From NCBI RefSeq assembly GCF_029227915.1, contig NC_079883.1, forward strand, positions 29,824,001 through 29,888,000: a stretch of DNA of 64,000 bases, in the 5' to 3' direction. The position numbers and the translations under genes are program-made. This stretch comes from Hydractinia symbiolongicarpus (taxonomy: Eukaryota > Cnidaria > Hydrozoa > Anthoathecata > Hydractiniidae). The number at the start of each line of letters is the position of its first letter. The first letter of the stretch is position 1. A model generated the notes under the pieces. The model was not told the origin of the DNA. It worked only from the letters and a program-made list of their open reading frames with translations, and searched no databases. Positions 10,801 through 22,900 of the stretch are shown here, piece by piece.

Positions 10801-13007
10801 TATTCGTATCAACATGTATTTAGCGATAGTATTCTGATATTACTAGGTTGAATCGCCTTTAACAGTGAAACGATTGACTGTGGGACTTAATTGAACTAAC
10901 TTTCGACTGTGACCTGATAAATGTTAAAAATGAGCCAGTTTGACTACAAGAAATAACATTCTTCTTAATTTGACACGATTGCTGGAGCTGAGCGATTACG
11001 CTGGGCGCTGTGGTAGCACTTTATTAAAAAATTTAAATAGAAAATTCATTTTTTACTGTGGGACCAATCCTAGCCGTTATCGCGAAATAGCGACAGTTTC
11101 AAATGCTACATTTCATTGACTTTCTAACGGTATCAATTCATTTGAGTTACAACTGTTGCGTCATATATTAGTCCCCACATATATTTAGCAATAGTATTCG
11201 GGTATTACTATATTGCATCGCTTTTAACAGTGAAACGTTTGACTGTGGGACTTAATTGAACTGACTCTGGACTGTGACCTTGTAAATTCGATAAATGAAC
11301 CAATTTGACTACAATAAGTAATATTCTTCTTAATTTGACTTGATTGCTGAAACTCAGCGATTGCAGTGGGCGCTGTGGTAGAGTTTTATTTAAAAATTAA
11401 GTTAAATAAGTCTTTTTTTACTGTGGGACTAATCCTGGCCGTTAGCACGCGCTGAAGAAATAGAGACATTCTCAAAAACTACATCTTATCGTCTTCTTGG
11501 CGGTATCAATCCGTTTGAGTTACAACGGTTGCGTCACATATTCGTATCAACATGTATTTAGCGATTGTATTCTGATAATACTAGGTTGCATCGCCTTTAA
11601 CAGTGAAACGATTGACTGTGGGTCTTAATTGAACTAACTTTCGACTGTGACCTGATAAATGTTAAAAATGAGCCAGTTTGACTACAAGAAATAACATTCT
11701 TCTTAATTTGACATGATTGCTGAAACTGAGCGATTACACTGGGCGCTGTGGTAGCACTTTGTTAAAAAATTAGGATAAATAAGTCATTTTTTATTGTGGG
11801 ACCAATCCTAGCCGTTAGTTCGCGCTGAAGAAATAGAGAAAGTTTCAAGAACTACATTTTATTGACTTACTAACGGTGTCAATCCGTTTGAGTTACAACG
11901 GTTGCGTCACATATTCGTACCAACATGTATTTAGTGTTTTTCTTCCGATATTTCTAAGTTATATCGCTTTTAACAGTGAAACGATTGACGGTGGGAATTA
12001 ATTGAACTGACTCTGGACTATGTCCTTATAAATGTGACAGATGAGCGAATTGGTCTCCAAGGAATAACTTTCTTCTTAATTTGACGTGATGGCTGGAATT
12101 CAGCGAGTACATTAGGCTCTGTGGAAGCGCTTTATTTAAAAATTTAGATAAATAAGTCTTTTCCTACTGTGGGAAAAATCCTGGCCGTTAGCATGAGCTG
12201 AATAAAGAGGAACAGTTCCAAAGACTACATTTCATTGACTTTCTAGCGGTATAAATCCGTTTGAGTTACTACGGTTGCGTCACATATTCGTACCAACATG
12301 TATTTAGCGATAGTATTCGGATATTACTGGGTTGCATCGCTTTTAGCAGTGAAACGTTTGACTGTGGGACTTAATTAAACTGATTTTGGACTTTGACCTT
12401 ATCAATGTGATAAATGAGCCAGTTTGACTACAAGAAATAACATTCTTCTTAATTTGACATGATTGCTGGAACTCAGCGATTACACTGGGCGCTGTGGAAG
12501 CGCTTTATTAAAAATTTGAATAAAAAAGTCATTTTTTACTGTGGGACCAATCCAAGCCGTTAGTTCGCGCTGAAGAAATAGAGACAGTTTAAAAAACTAC
12601 ATTTCATTGACTTTCTAACGGTGTCAATCCGTTTGAGTTAGAACGGTTGCGTCACATATTCGTACCAACATGTATTTAGTGATTTTTTTCCGATATTACC
12701 AAGTTTTATCGCTTTTAACAGTGAAACGATTGACTCTGGGAATTAATTGAACTGATTGTAGACTGTGACCTTATAAATGTGATGAATGAGCCAATTGGAC
12801 TGCATGAAGTAACATTCTTCTTAAATTGACATGATTGCTGGAATTCAGCGATTACAATAGGCTCTGTGGTAGCGTTTTATTAAAAAATTTAGATAAATAA
12901 GTCTTTTTTTACTGTGGGACTAATCCTGGTCGTTAGCACGAGCTGAAGAAATAGAGCCATTCTCAAAAACTACATTTCATCGACTTCTTGGCGGTATCAA
13001 TCCGTTG
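7822..13007 (+). repeat. HOR-2, copy A (14 monomers, 5186 bp, with nested 4-mer duplication)
   Basis: Anchors are 7822, 8193, 8566, 8931, 9304, 9669, 10041, 10406, 10779, 11144, 11517, 11890, 12263 and 12635. The first six recur 5186 bp downstream in copy B (13008 to 14855). Monomers at 11517-12263 recur 3711 bp downstream (15228-15974). The difference of 1475 bp is the extra four-monomer duplication at 10041-11144, so the base unit is a 10-mer of 3711 bp. The monomers starting at 8566, 9304, 10041 and 10779 are the 365-bp type. Confidence 0.9.
8311..11260 (+). repeat. Nested tandem duplication of four monomers (1475-bp period)
   Basis: TGTTCTTGAACTTTCACC occurs at 8311 and again at 9786, and the following four monomers repeat with the same 1475-bp offset (8566/10041, 8931/10406, 9304/10779, 9669/11144). 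The copies are nearly identical by eye. The copy-1/copy-2 junction lies inside the monomer anchored at 9669, within the identity stretch about 9745-9785. This duplication is absent from HOR-2 copy B, so it arose after the HOR-2 copies separated or was lost from copy B. Confidence 0.9.
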
Positions 13008-16000
13008 GAGTTACTACGGTTACGTCACATATTCGTACTAACATATATTTAGCGATAGTATTCTGATATTACTAGGTTGCATCGCCTTTAACAGTGAAAC
13101 GATAGACTGTGGGACTTAATTGAACTGATTTTGGACTTTGACCTTATTAATGTGACAAATGAGCCAGTTTAACTACAAGAAGTAACATTCTTCTTAATTT
13201 GACTTGATTGCTGGAACTCAGCGATTGCACTGGGCGCTGTGGTAGAGTTTTATTTTAAAAAAAGTTAAATAAGTCATTTTTTACTGTGGGACCAATCCCA
13301 GCCGTTATTGCGTGCTGAAGAAATAGCGACAGTTTCAAAAACTACATTTCATTGACTTTCTAACGGTATCAATCCTTTGAGTTACAACGGTTGCGCTAAA
13401 TATTCGTCCCCACATGTATTCAGCGATAGTATTTGGATATTACTAGGTTCCATCGCTTTTAACAGTGAAACGTTTGACTGTGGGACTTAATTGAACTGTT
13501 TTTGAACTTTCACCTTATAAATGTGATAAATGAGCCAGTTTGATTACAGGAAGTAACATTCTTCCTAATTTGACTTGATTGCTGGAACTCAGCGATAGCA
13601 CTAGGCGCTGTGGTAGAGTTTTATTTAAAAATTAAGATAAATAAGTCATTTTTCACTGTGGGACCAATCCTAGCCGTTAGTTCGCACTGAAGAAATAGAG
13701 ACACTCTCCAAAACTACATTTCATGGAATTCTTGGCCGTATCAATCCGTTTGAGTTACAACGATTGCGTCACATATTCGTACCAACATGTATTTAGCGAT
13801 ATGTTTCTGATATTACTAGGTTGCATGGCCTTTAACAATGAAACGATTAACTGTGGGACTTAATTGAACAAACTTTGGACTGTGACCTTATAAATGTTAT
13901 AAATAAGCCAGTTCGACTACTAGAAATAACATTCTTCTTAATTTGACATGATTGCTGGAACTCAGCGATTGCAGTGGGCGCTGTGGTAGGACTTTATTAA
14001 AAAATTTAAATAAAAAATTCATTTTTTACTGTGGGAGCAATCCTAGCCGTTATCGCGAAATAGCGACAGTTTCAAAAGCTACATTTCATTGACTTTCTAA
14101 CGGTATCAATCCATTTGAGTTACAACTGTTGCGTCATATATTAGTCCCAACATATATTTAGCAATAGTATTCGGGTATTACTATATTGCATCGGTTTTAA
14201 CAGTGAAACGTTTGACTGTGGGACTTAATTGAACTGACTCAGGACTGTGACCTTGTAAATTCGATAAATGAACCAATTTGACTACAATAAGTAATATTCT
14301 TCTTAATTTGACTTGATTGCTGAAACTCAGCGATTGCAGTGGGCGCTGTGGTAGAGTTTTATTTAAAAATTAAGTTAAATAAGTCTTTTTTTACTGTGGG
14401 ACTAATCCTGGCCGTTAGCACGCGCTGAAGAAATAGAGACATTCTCAAAAACTACATCTTATCGTCTTCTTGGCGGTATCAATCCGTTTGAGTTACAACG
14501 GTTGTGTCACATATTCGTATCAACATGTATTTAGCGATAGTATTCTGATATTACTAGGTTGAATCGCCTTTAACAGTGAAACGATTGACTGTGGGACTTA
14601 ATTGAACTAACTTTCGACTGTGACCTGATAAATGTTAAAAATGAGCCAGTTTGACTACAAGAAATAACATTCTTCTTAATTTGACACGATTGCTGGAGCT
14701 GAGCGATTACGCTGGGCGCTGTGGTAGCACTTTATTAAAAAATTTAAATAGAAAATTCATTTTTTACTGTGGGACCAATCCTAGCCGTTATCGCGAAATA
14801 GCGACAGTTTCAAAAGCTACATTTCATTGACTTTCTAACGGTATCAATTCATTTGAGTTACAACTGTTGCGTCATATATTAGTCCCCACATATATTTAGC
14901 AATAGTATTCGGGTATTACTATATTGCATCGCTTTTAACAGTGAAACGTTTGACTGTGGGACTTAATTGAACTGACTCTGGACTGTGACCTTGTAAATTC
15001 GATAAATAAACCAATTTGACTACAATAAGTAATATTCTTCTTAATTTGACTTGATTGCTGAAACTCAGCGATTGCAGTGGGCGCTGTGGTAGAGTTTTAT
15101 TTAAAAATTAAGTTAAATAAGTCTTTTTTTACTGTGGGACTAATCCTGGCCGTTAGCACGCGCTGAAGAAATAGAGACATTCTCAAAAACTACATCTTAT
15201 CGTCTCCTTGGCGGTATCAATCCGTTTGAGTTACAACGGTTGCGTCACATATTCGTATCAACATGTATTTAGCGATTGTATTCTGATATTACTAGGTTGC
15301 ATCGCCTTTAACAGTGAAACGATTGACTGTGGGTCTTAATTGAACTAACTTTCGACTGTGACCTGATAAATGTTAAAAATGAGGCAGTTTGACTACAAGA
15401 AATAACATTCTTCTTAATTTGACATGATTGCTGAAACTGAGCGATTACACTGGGCGCTGTGGTAGCACTTTGTTAAAAAATTAGGATAAATAAGTCATTT
15501 TTTACTGTGGGACCAATCCTAGCCGTTAGTTCGCGCTGAAGAAATAGAGAAAGTTTCAAGAACTACATTTTATTGACTTACTAACGGTGTCAATCCGTTT
15601 GAGTTACAACGGTTGCGTCACATATTCGTACCAACATGTATTTAGTGTTTTTCTTCCGATATTTCTAAGTTATATCGCTTTTAACAGTGAAACGATTGAC
15701 GGTGGGAATTAATTGAACTGACTCTGGACTATGTCCTTATAAATGTGACAGATGAGCGAATTGGTCTCCAAGGAATAACTTTCTTCTTAATTTGACGTGA
15801 TGGCTGGAATTCAGCGAGTACATTAGGCTCTGTGGAAGCGCTTTATTTAAAAATTTAGATAAATAAGTCTTTTCCTACTGTGGGAAAAATCCTGGCCGTT
15901 AGCATGAGCTGAATAAAGAGGAACAGTTCCAAAGACTACATTTCTTTGACTTTCTAGCGGTATAAATCCGTTTGAGTTACTACGGTTGCGTCACATATTC

Positions 16001-17463
16001 GTACCAACATGTATTTAGCGATAGTATTCGGATATTACTGGGTTGCATCGCTTTTAGCAGTGAAACGTTTGACTGTGGGACTTAATTAAACTGATTTTGG
16101 ACTTTGACCTTATAAATGTGATAAATGAGCCAGTTTGACTACAAGAAATAACATTCTTCTTAATTTGACATGATTGCTGGAACTCAGCGATTACACTGGG
16201 CGCTGTGGAAGCGCTTTATTAAAAATTTAAATAAAAAAGTCATTTTTTACTGTGGGACCAATCCAAGCCGTTAGTTCGCGCTGAAGAAATAGAGAAAGTT
16301 TCAAGAACTACATTTTATTGACTTACTAACGGTGTCAATCCGTTTGAGTTACAACGGTTGCGTCACATATTCGTACCAACATGTATTTAGTGTTTTTCTT
16401 CCGATATTTCTAAGTTATATCGCTTTTAACAGTGAAACGATTGACGGTGGGAATTAATTGAACTGACTCTGGACTATGTCCTTATAAATGTGACAGATGA
16501 GCGAATTGGTCTCCAAGGAATAACTTTCTTCTTAATTTGACGTGATGGCTGGAATTCAGCGAGTACATTAGGCTCTGTGGAAGCGCTTTATTTAAAAATT
16601 TAGATAAATAAGTCTTTTCCTACTGTGGGAAAAATCCTGGCCGTTAGCATGAGCTGAATAAAGAGGAACAGTTCCAAAGACTACATTTCTTTGACTTTCT
16701 AGCGGTATAAATCCGTTTGAGTTACTACGGTTGCGTCACATATTCGTACCAACATGTATTTAGCGATAGTATTCGGATATTACTGGGTTGCATCGCTTTT
16801 AGCAGTGAAACGTTTGACTGTGGAACTTAATTAAACTGATTTTGGACTTTGACCTTATAAATGTGATAAATGAGCCAGTTTGACTACAAGAAATAACATT
16901 CTTCTTAATTTGACATGATTGCTGGAACTCAGCGATTACACTGGGCGCTGTGGAAGCGCTTTATTAAAAATTTAAATAAAAAAGTCATTTTTTACTGTGG
17001 GACCAATCCAAGCCGTTAGTTCGCGCTGAAGAAATAGAGACAGTTTAAAAAACTACATTTCATTGACTTTCTAACGGTGTCAATCCGTTTAAGTTAGAAC
17101 GGTTGCGTCACATATTCGTACCAACATGTAGTTAGTGATTTTTTTCCGATATTACCAAGTTTTATCGCTTTTAACAGTGAAACGATTGACTCTGGGAATT
17201 AATTGAACTGATTGTAGACTGTGACCTTATAAATGTGATGAATGAGCCAATTGGACTGCATGAAGTAACATTCTTCTTAAATTGACATGATTGCTGGAAT
17301 TCAGCGATTACAATAGGCTCTGTGGTAACGTTTTATTAAAAAATTTAGATAAATAAGTCTTTTTTTACTGTGGGACTAATCCTGGTCGTTAGCACGAGCT
17401 GAAGAAATAGAGCCATTCTCAAAAACTACATTTCATCGACTTCTTGGCGGTATCAATCCGTTT
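13008..17463 (+). repeat. HOR-2, copy B (12 monomers, 4456 bp, with nested dimer duplication)
   Basis: Anchors are 13008, 13379, 13752, 14117, 14490, 14855, 15228, 15601, 15974, 16346, 16719 and 17091. The next copy starts 4456 bp later, at 17464. Relative to the 10-mer base unit, the pair at 15601/15974 is present again at 16346/16719. The 365-bp monomers are those from 13752 and 14490. The first anchor has the private variant CCGTTGGAG. Confidence 0.9.
15541..17030 (+). repeat. Nested tandem duplication of a dimer (745-bp period)
   Basis: Monomers anchored at 15601 and 15974 repeat at 16346 and 16719. They share the rare variants TTTAGTGTTTTTCTTCC, CATTTCTTTGACTTTC and GTTACTACGG. The joint is inside the monomer anchored at 15974, within GCCGTTAGTTCGCGCTGAAG near 16267-16286. 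There the sequence changes from the normal successor (AGAGACAGTTTA, seen at 12579) to AGAGAAAGTTTC. Confidence 0.9.
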
Positions 17464-18426
17464 GAGTTACAACGGTTACGTCACATATTCGTACTAACAT
17501 GTATTTAGCGATAGTATTCTGATATTACTAGGTTGCATCGCCTTTAACAGTGAAACGATAGACTGTGGGACTTAATTGAACTGATTTTGGACTTTGACCT
17601 TATTAATGTGACAAATGAGCCAGTTTAACTACAAGAAGTAACATTCTTCTTAATTTGACTTGATTGCTGGAACTCAGCGATTGCACTGGGCGCTGTGGTA
17701 GAGTTTTATTTTAAAAAAAGTTAAATAAGTCATTTTTTACTGTGGGACCAATCCCAGCCGTTATCGCGTGCTGAAGAAATAGCGACAGTTTCAAAAACTA
17801 CATTTCATTGACTTTCTAACGGTATCAATCCTTTGAGTTACAACGGTTGCGCTAAATATTCGTCCCCACATGTATTCAGCGATAGTATTTGGATATTACT
17901 AGGTTCCATCGCTTTTAACAGTGAAACGTTTGACTGTGGGACTTAATTGAACTGTTTTTGAACTTTCACCTTATAAATGTGATAAATGAGCCAGTTTGAT
18001 TACAGGAAGTAACATTCTTCCTAATTTGACTTGATTGCTGGAACTCAGCGATAGCACTAGGCGCTGTGGTAGAGTTTTATTTAAAAATTAAGATAAATAA
18101 GTCATTTTTCACTGTGGGACCAATCCTAGCCGTTAGTTCGCACTGAAGAAATAGAGACACTCTCAAAAACTACATTTCATGGAATTCTTGGCCGTATCAA
18201 TCCGTTTGAGTTACAACGATTGCGTCACATATTCGTACCAACATTTATTTAGCGATATGTTTCTGATATTACTAGGTTGCATGGCCTTTAACAATGAAAC
18301 GATTAACTGTGGGACTTAATTGAACTAACTTTGGACTGTGACCTTATAAATGTTATAAATAAGCCAGTTCGACTACTAGAAATAACATTCTTCTTAATTT
18401 GACATGATTGCTGGAACTCAGCGATT
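17464..18426 (+). repeat. HOR-2, copy C (partial, about 2.6 monomers)
   Basis: Anchors 17464, 17835 and 18208 follow copy B with the 4456-bp offset. Identity stops inside the third monomer near 18426. There copy B reads CAGCGATTGCAGTGGGCG and this copy reads CAGCGATTACACTGGGCG, followed by GTGGAAGCGC. This marks the right edge of HOR-2. Confidence 0.85.
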
Positions 18427-18879
18427 ACACTGGGCGCTGTGGAAGCGCTTTATTAAAAAATTAAGATAAATAAATCATTTTTCTCTGTGGGACCAATCCT
18501 AGCCGTTAGTTGGCGTTGAGGAAATAGAGACACTCTCAAAAACTACATTTCATCGAATTCTTGGCCGTATCAATCCGTTTGAGTTACAACGGTTGCGTCA
18601 CATATTCGTACCAACATGTATTTAGCGATATTTTTCTGATATTACTAGGTTGCATGGCCTTTAACAATGAAACGATTGACTGTGGGACTTAATTGAACTA
18701 ACTTTGGACTGTGACCTTATAAATGTTATAAATAACCCAGTTTGACTACAAGAAATAACATTCTTCCTAAATTGACATGATTGCTGGAACTCAGCGATTA
18801 CACTGGGCGCTGTGGTAGCACTTTATTAAAAATTTAAATAAAAAAGTCATTTTTTACTGTGGGGCCAATCCTAGCCGTT

Positions 18880-18889
18880 ATCGCGCGAT
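18880..18889 (+). other. Perfect 10-bp palindrome ATCGCGCGAT in one monomer subtype
   Basis: ATCGCGCGAT occurs where most monomers read ATCGCGCGCT or AGTTCGCGCT. Further copies are at 21362 and 29553, and near 30299, 31415, 32532, 33278 and 34022. It is therefore a subtype marker running from 18.9 to 34.0 kb. It is self-complementary and CpG-rich within an otherwise A/T-rich repeat. Confidence 0.8.
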
Positions 18890-19325
18890 GAAGAAATAGC
18901 TACAGTTTCAAAAACTACATCTCATTGACTTTCTAACCGTATCAATCCGTTTGAGTTACAACGGTTGCGCCACATATTCGTCACCACATGTATTTAGCGA
19001 TAGTATTCGGATATTACTAGGTTGCATCGCTTTTAACAGTGAAACGTTTGACTGTGGGACTTTACTGAACTGATTTTGGACTTTGACCTTATAAATGTGA
19101 TAAATGAGCCAGTTTGACTACAAGAAATAACACTCTTCTTAATTTGACATAATTGCTGGAACTCAGCGATTACACTTGGCTCTGTGGAAGCGCTTTATTA
19201 AAAACTTAAGATAAATAAGTCATTTTTCACTGTCAGACTAATCCTAGCCGTTAGTTCGCGCTGAAGAAATAGAGACACTCTCAAAAGTTACATTTCATCG
19301 AATTCTTGGCCGTATCAATCCGTTT

Positions 19326-19947
19326 GAGTTACAACGGTTGCGTCACATATTCGTATCAACATGTATTTAGCGATAGTATTCTGATATTACTAGGTTGCAT
19401 CGCCTTTAACAGTGAAACGATTGACTGTGGGACTTAATTGAACTAACTTTCGACTGTGACCTGATAAATGTTAAAAATGAACCAGTTTGACTACAAGAAA
19501 TAACATTCTTCTTAATTTGACACGATTGCTGGAGCTGAGCGATTACGCTGGGCGCTGTGGTAGCACTTTATTAAAAAATTTAAATAAAAAAGTCATTTTT
19601 TACTGTGGGACCAATCCTAGCAGGGTATTCGGGTATTATTATATTGCATCGCTTTTAACAGTGAAACGTTTGACTGTGGGACTTAATTGAACTGATTCTG
19701 GACTGTGACCTTGTAAATTCGATAAATGTACCAATTTGACTACAATAAGTAATATTCATCTTAATTTGACTTGATTGCTGAAACTCAGCGATTGCAGTGG
19801 GCGCTGTGGTAGAGTTTTATTTAAAAATTAAGTTAAATAAGTCTTTTTTTACTGTGGGACTAATCCTGGCCGTTAGCACGCGCTGAAGAAATAGAGACAT
19901 TCTCAAAAACTACCTCTCATTGACTTTCTAACGGTATCAATCCATTT
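19326..19947 (+). repeat. Truncated/fused monomer pair with about 120 bp deleted at 19621
   Basis: The next anchor is 622 bp away instead of about 740. At about 19620-19624 the sequence jumps from CCAATCCTAG (normally followed by CCGTTA) directly to GTATTCGGGTATT, which belongs about 50 bp after the next core. The missing piece spans the end of one monomer and the whole conserved core of the next. About 116-122 bp are lost, depending on which parental lineage is assumed. This is the only clear loss of a core in the window. Confidence 0.9.
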
Positions 19948-22900
19948 GAGTTACAACGGTTGCGTCACATATTCGAACCAACATGTATTTAGCGATAGTA
20001 TTCTGATGTTGCTAAGTTGCATCGCCTTTAACAGTGAAGCGTTGGACTGTGAGACTTAATTGAACTGATTCTGGACTGTGACCTTGTAAATGCGATAAAT
20101 GAGCCAATTGGGCTCCAAGGAATATCATTCTTCTTAATTCGACATGATTTCTGGAATTCAGCGAGTACACTAGGCTCTGTGGTAGTGCTTTATTAAAAAA
20201 TTTAGATAAATAAGTCTTTTTTACTGTGGGACTAATCCTGGTCGTTAGCACGCGCTGAAGAAATAGAGCCATTCTCAAAAACTACATTTCATCGACTTCT
20301 TGGCGGTATCAATCCGTTTGAGTTACAACGGTTACGTCACATATTCGTACCAACATGTATTTAGCGATAGTATTCTGATATTACTAGGTTGCATCGCCTT
20401 TAACAGTGAAACGATTGACTGTTGGACTTAATTGAACTGATTTTGGACTTCGACCTTATTATTGTGACAAATGAGCCAGTTTAACTACAAGAAGTAACAT
20501 TCTTCTTAATTTGACTTGATTGCTGGAACTCAGCGATTGCTCTGGGCGCTGTGGTAGAGTTTTATTTAAAAAAAGTTAAATAAGTCATTTCTTACTGTGG
20601 GACCAATCCCAGCCGTTATCGCGCGCTGAAGAAATAGCGACAGTTTCAAAAACTACATTTCATTGACTTTCTAACGGTATCAATCCTTTGAGTTACAACG
20701 GTTGCGCGAAATATTCGTCCCCACATGTATTCAGCGATAGTATTTGGATATTACTAGGTTGCATCGCTTTTAACAGTGAAACGTTTGACTGTGGGACTTA
20801 ATTGAACTGATTTTGGACTTTCACCTTATAAATGTGATAAATGAGCCAGTTTAATTACAGGAAGTAACATTCTTCCTAATTTGACTTGATTGCTGGAACT
20901 CAGCGATAGCACTAGGCGCTGTGGTAGAGTTTTATTTAAAAATTAAGATAAATAAGTCATTTTTCACTGTGGGACCAATCCTAGCCGTTAGTTCGCACTG
21001 AAGAAATAGAGACACTCTCAAAAACTACATTTCATGGAATTCTTGGCCGTATCAATCCGTTTGAGTTACAACGGTTGCGTCACATATTCGTACCAACATG
21101 TATTTAGCGATATTTTTCTGATATTACTAGGTTGCATGTCCTTTAACAATGAAACGATTGACTGTGGGACTTAATTGAACTAACTTTGGACTGTTACCTT
21201 ATAAATGTTATAAATAACCCAGTTTGACTACAAGAAATAACATTCTTCCTAATTTGACATGATTGCTGGAACTCAGCGATTACACTGGGCGCTGTGGTAG
21301 CACTTTATTAAAAATTTAAATAAAAAAGTCATTTTTTACTGTGGGGCCAATCCTAGCCGTTATCGCGCGATGAAGAAATAGCTACAGTTTCAAAAACTAC
21401 ATCTCATTGACTTTCTAACGGTATCAATCCGTTTGAGTTGCAACGGTTGCGCCACATATTCGTCACCACATGTATTTAGCGATAGTATTCGGATATTACT
21501 AGGTTGAATCGCTTTTAACAGTGAAACGTTTGACTGTGGGACTTTACTGAACTGATTTTGGACTTTGACCTTATAAATGTGATAAATGAGCCAGTTTGAC
21601 TACAAGAAATAACATTCTTCTTAATTTGACATAATTGCTGGAACTCAGCGATTACACTTGGCGCTGTGGAAGCGCTTTATTAAAAAATTAAGATAAATAA
21701 GTCATTTTTCACTGTGGGACTAATCCTAGCCGTTAGTTCGCGCTGAAGAAATAGAGACACTCTCAAAAGCTACATTTCATCGAATTCTTGGCCGTATCAA
21801 TCCGTTTGAGTTACAACGGTTGCGCCACATACTCCTCACCACATGTATTTAGCGATAGTATTCGGATATTACTAGGTTGCATCGACTTTAAAAGTGAAAC
21901 GATCGACTGTGGGACTTAATTGAACTGATTTTGGACTTTGACCTTATAAATGTGATAAATGAGCCAGTTTTACTAGAAGAAGTAACAGTCTTCTTAATTT
22001 GACTTGATTGCTGGAACTCAGCAATTGCACTGGTCGCTGTGGTAGAGTTTTATTTAAAAAAACTTAAATAAGTCATTTTTTACTGTGGGACCAATCCTAG
22101 CCGTTATCGCGCGCTGAAGAAATAGCGACAGTTTCAGAAACTACATTTCATTGACTTTCTAACGGTATCAATCCTTTGAGTTACAACAGTTGCGCGAAAT
22201 ATTCGTCCCCACATGTATTCAGCGATAGTATTTGGATATTACTAGGTTGCATCGCTTTTAACAGTGAAACGTTTGACTGTGGGACTTAATTGAACTGTTT
22301 TTGAACTTTGACCTTATAAATGTGATAAATGAGCCAGTTTGATTACAGGAAGAAACATTCTTCCTAATTTGACTTGATTGCTGGAACTCAGCGAGTACAC
22401 TAGGCTCTGTGGTAGTGCTTTATTTAAAAATTTAGATAAATAGTTCTTTTTTTACTGTGGGACTAATACTGGCCGTTAGCACGCGCTGAAGAAATAGAGA
22501 CATTCTCAAAAACTACATTTCATCGACTTCTGGCCGGTATCAATCCGTTTGAGTTACAACGGTTGCGTCACATATTCGTACCAACATGTATTTAGCGATA
22601 GTATTCGGATATTACTAGGTTGCATCGTTTTTAACAGCAAAACGTTTGACTGTGGGATTTAATTGAACTGATTTTGGACTTTGACCTTATAAATGTGATA
22701 AATGAGCCAGTTTGACTACAAGAAATAGCATTCTTCTTAATTTGACATGATTGCTGGAGCTCCGCGATTACACTGGGCACTGTGGTAACTCTTTGTTAAA
22801 AGATTAAGATAATTAAGTCAGCTTTTATTGTGGGACCAATCCTAGCCGTTACTTCGCGCTGAAGAAATGGAGACAGTTTCAAAAACTACATTTCATTGAC

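Larger units (their letters stand above)
18427..19947 (+). repeat. Irregular monomers between HOR-2 and HOR-3
   Basis: Anchors are 18581, 18953 and 19326. The first two resemble the HOR-3 monomers at 21063 and 21435 (offset 2482 bp). The third is the truncated monomer described separately. There is no unique sequence and no gene. Confidence 0.85.

Noticed and set aside
19615-19630. Insertion of foreign DNA at the odd joint near 19621
   Set aside because: Both sides are satellite, and the spacing is shorter than normal, so this is a deletion and fusion with at most a few extra or changed bases.
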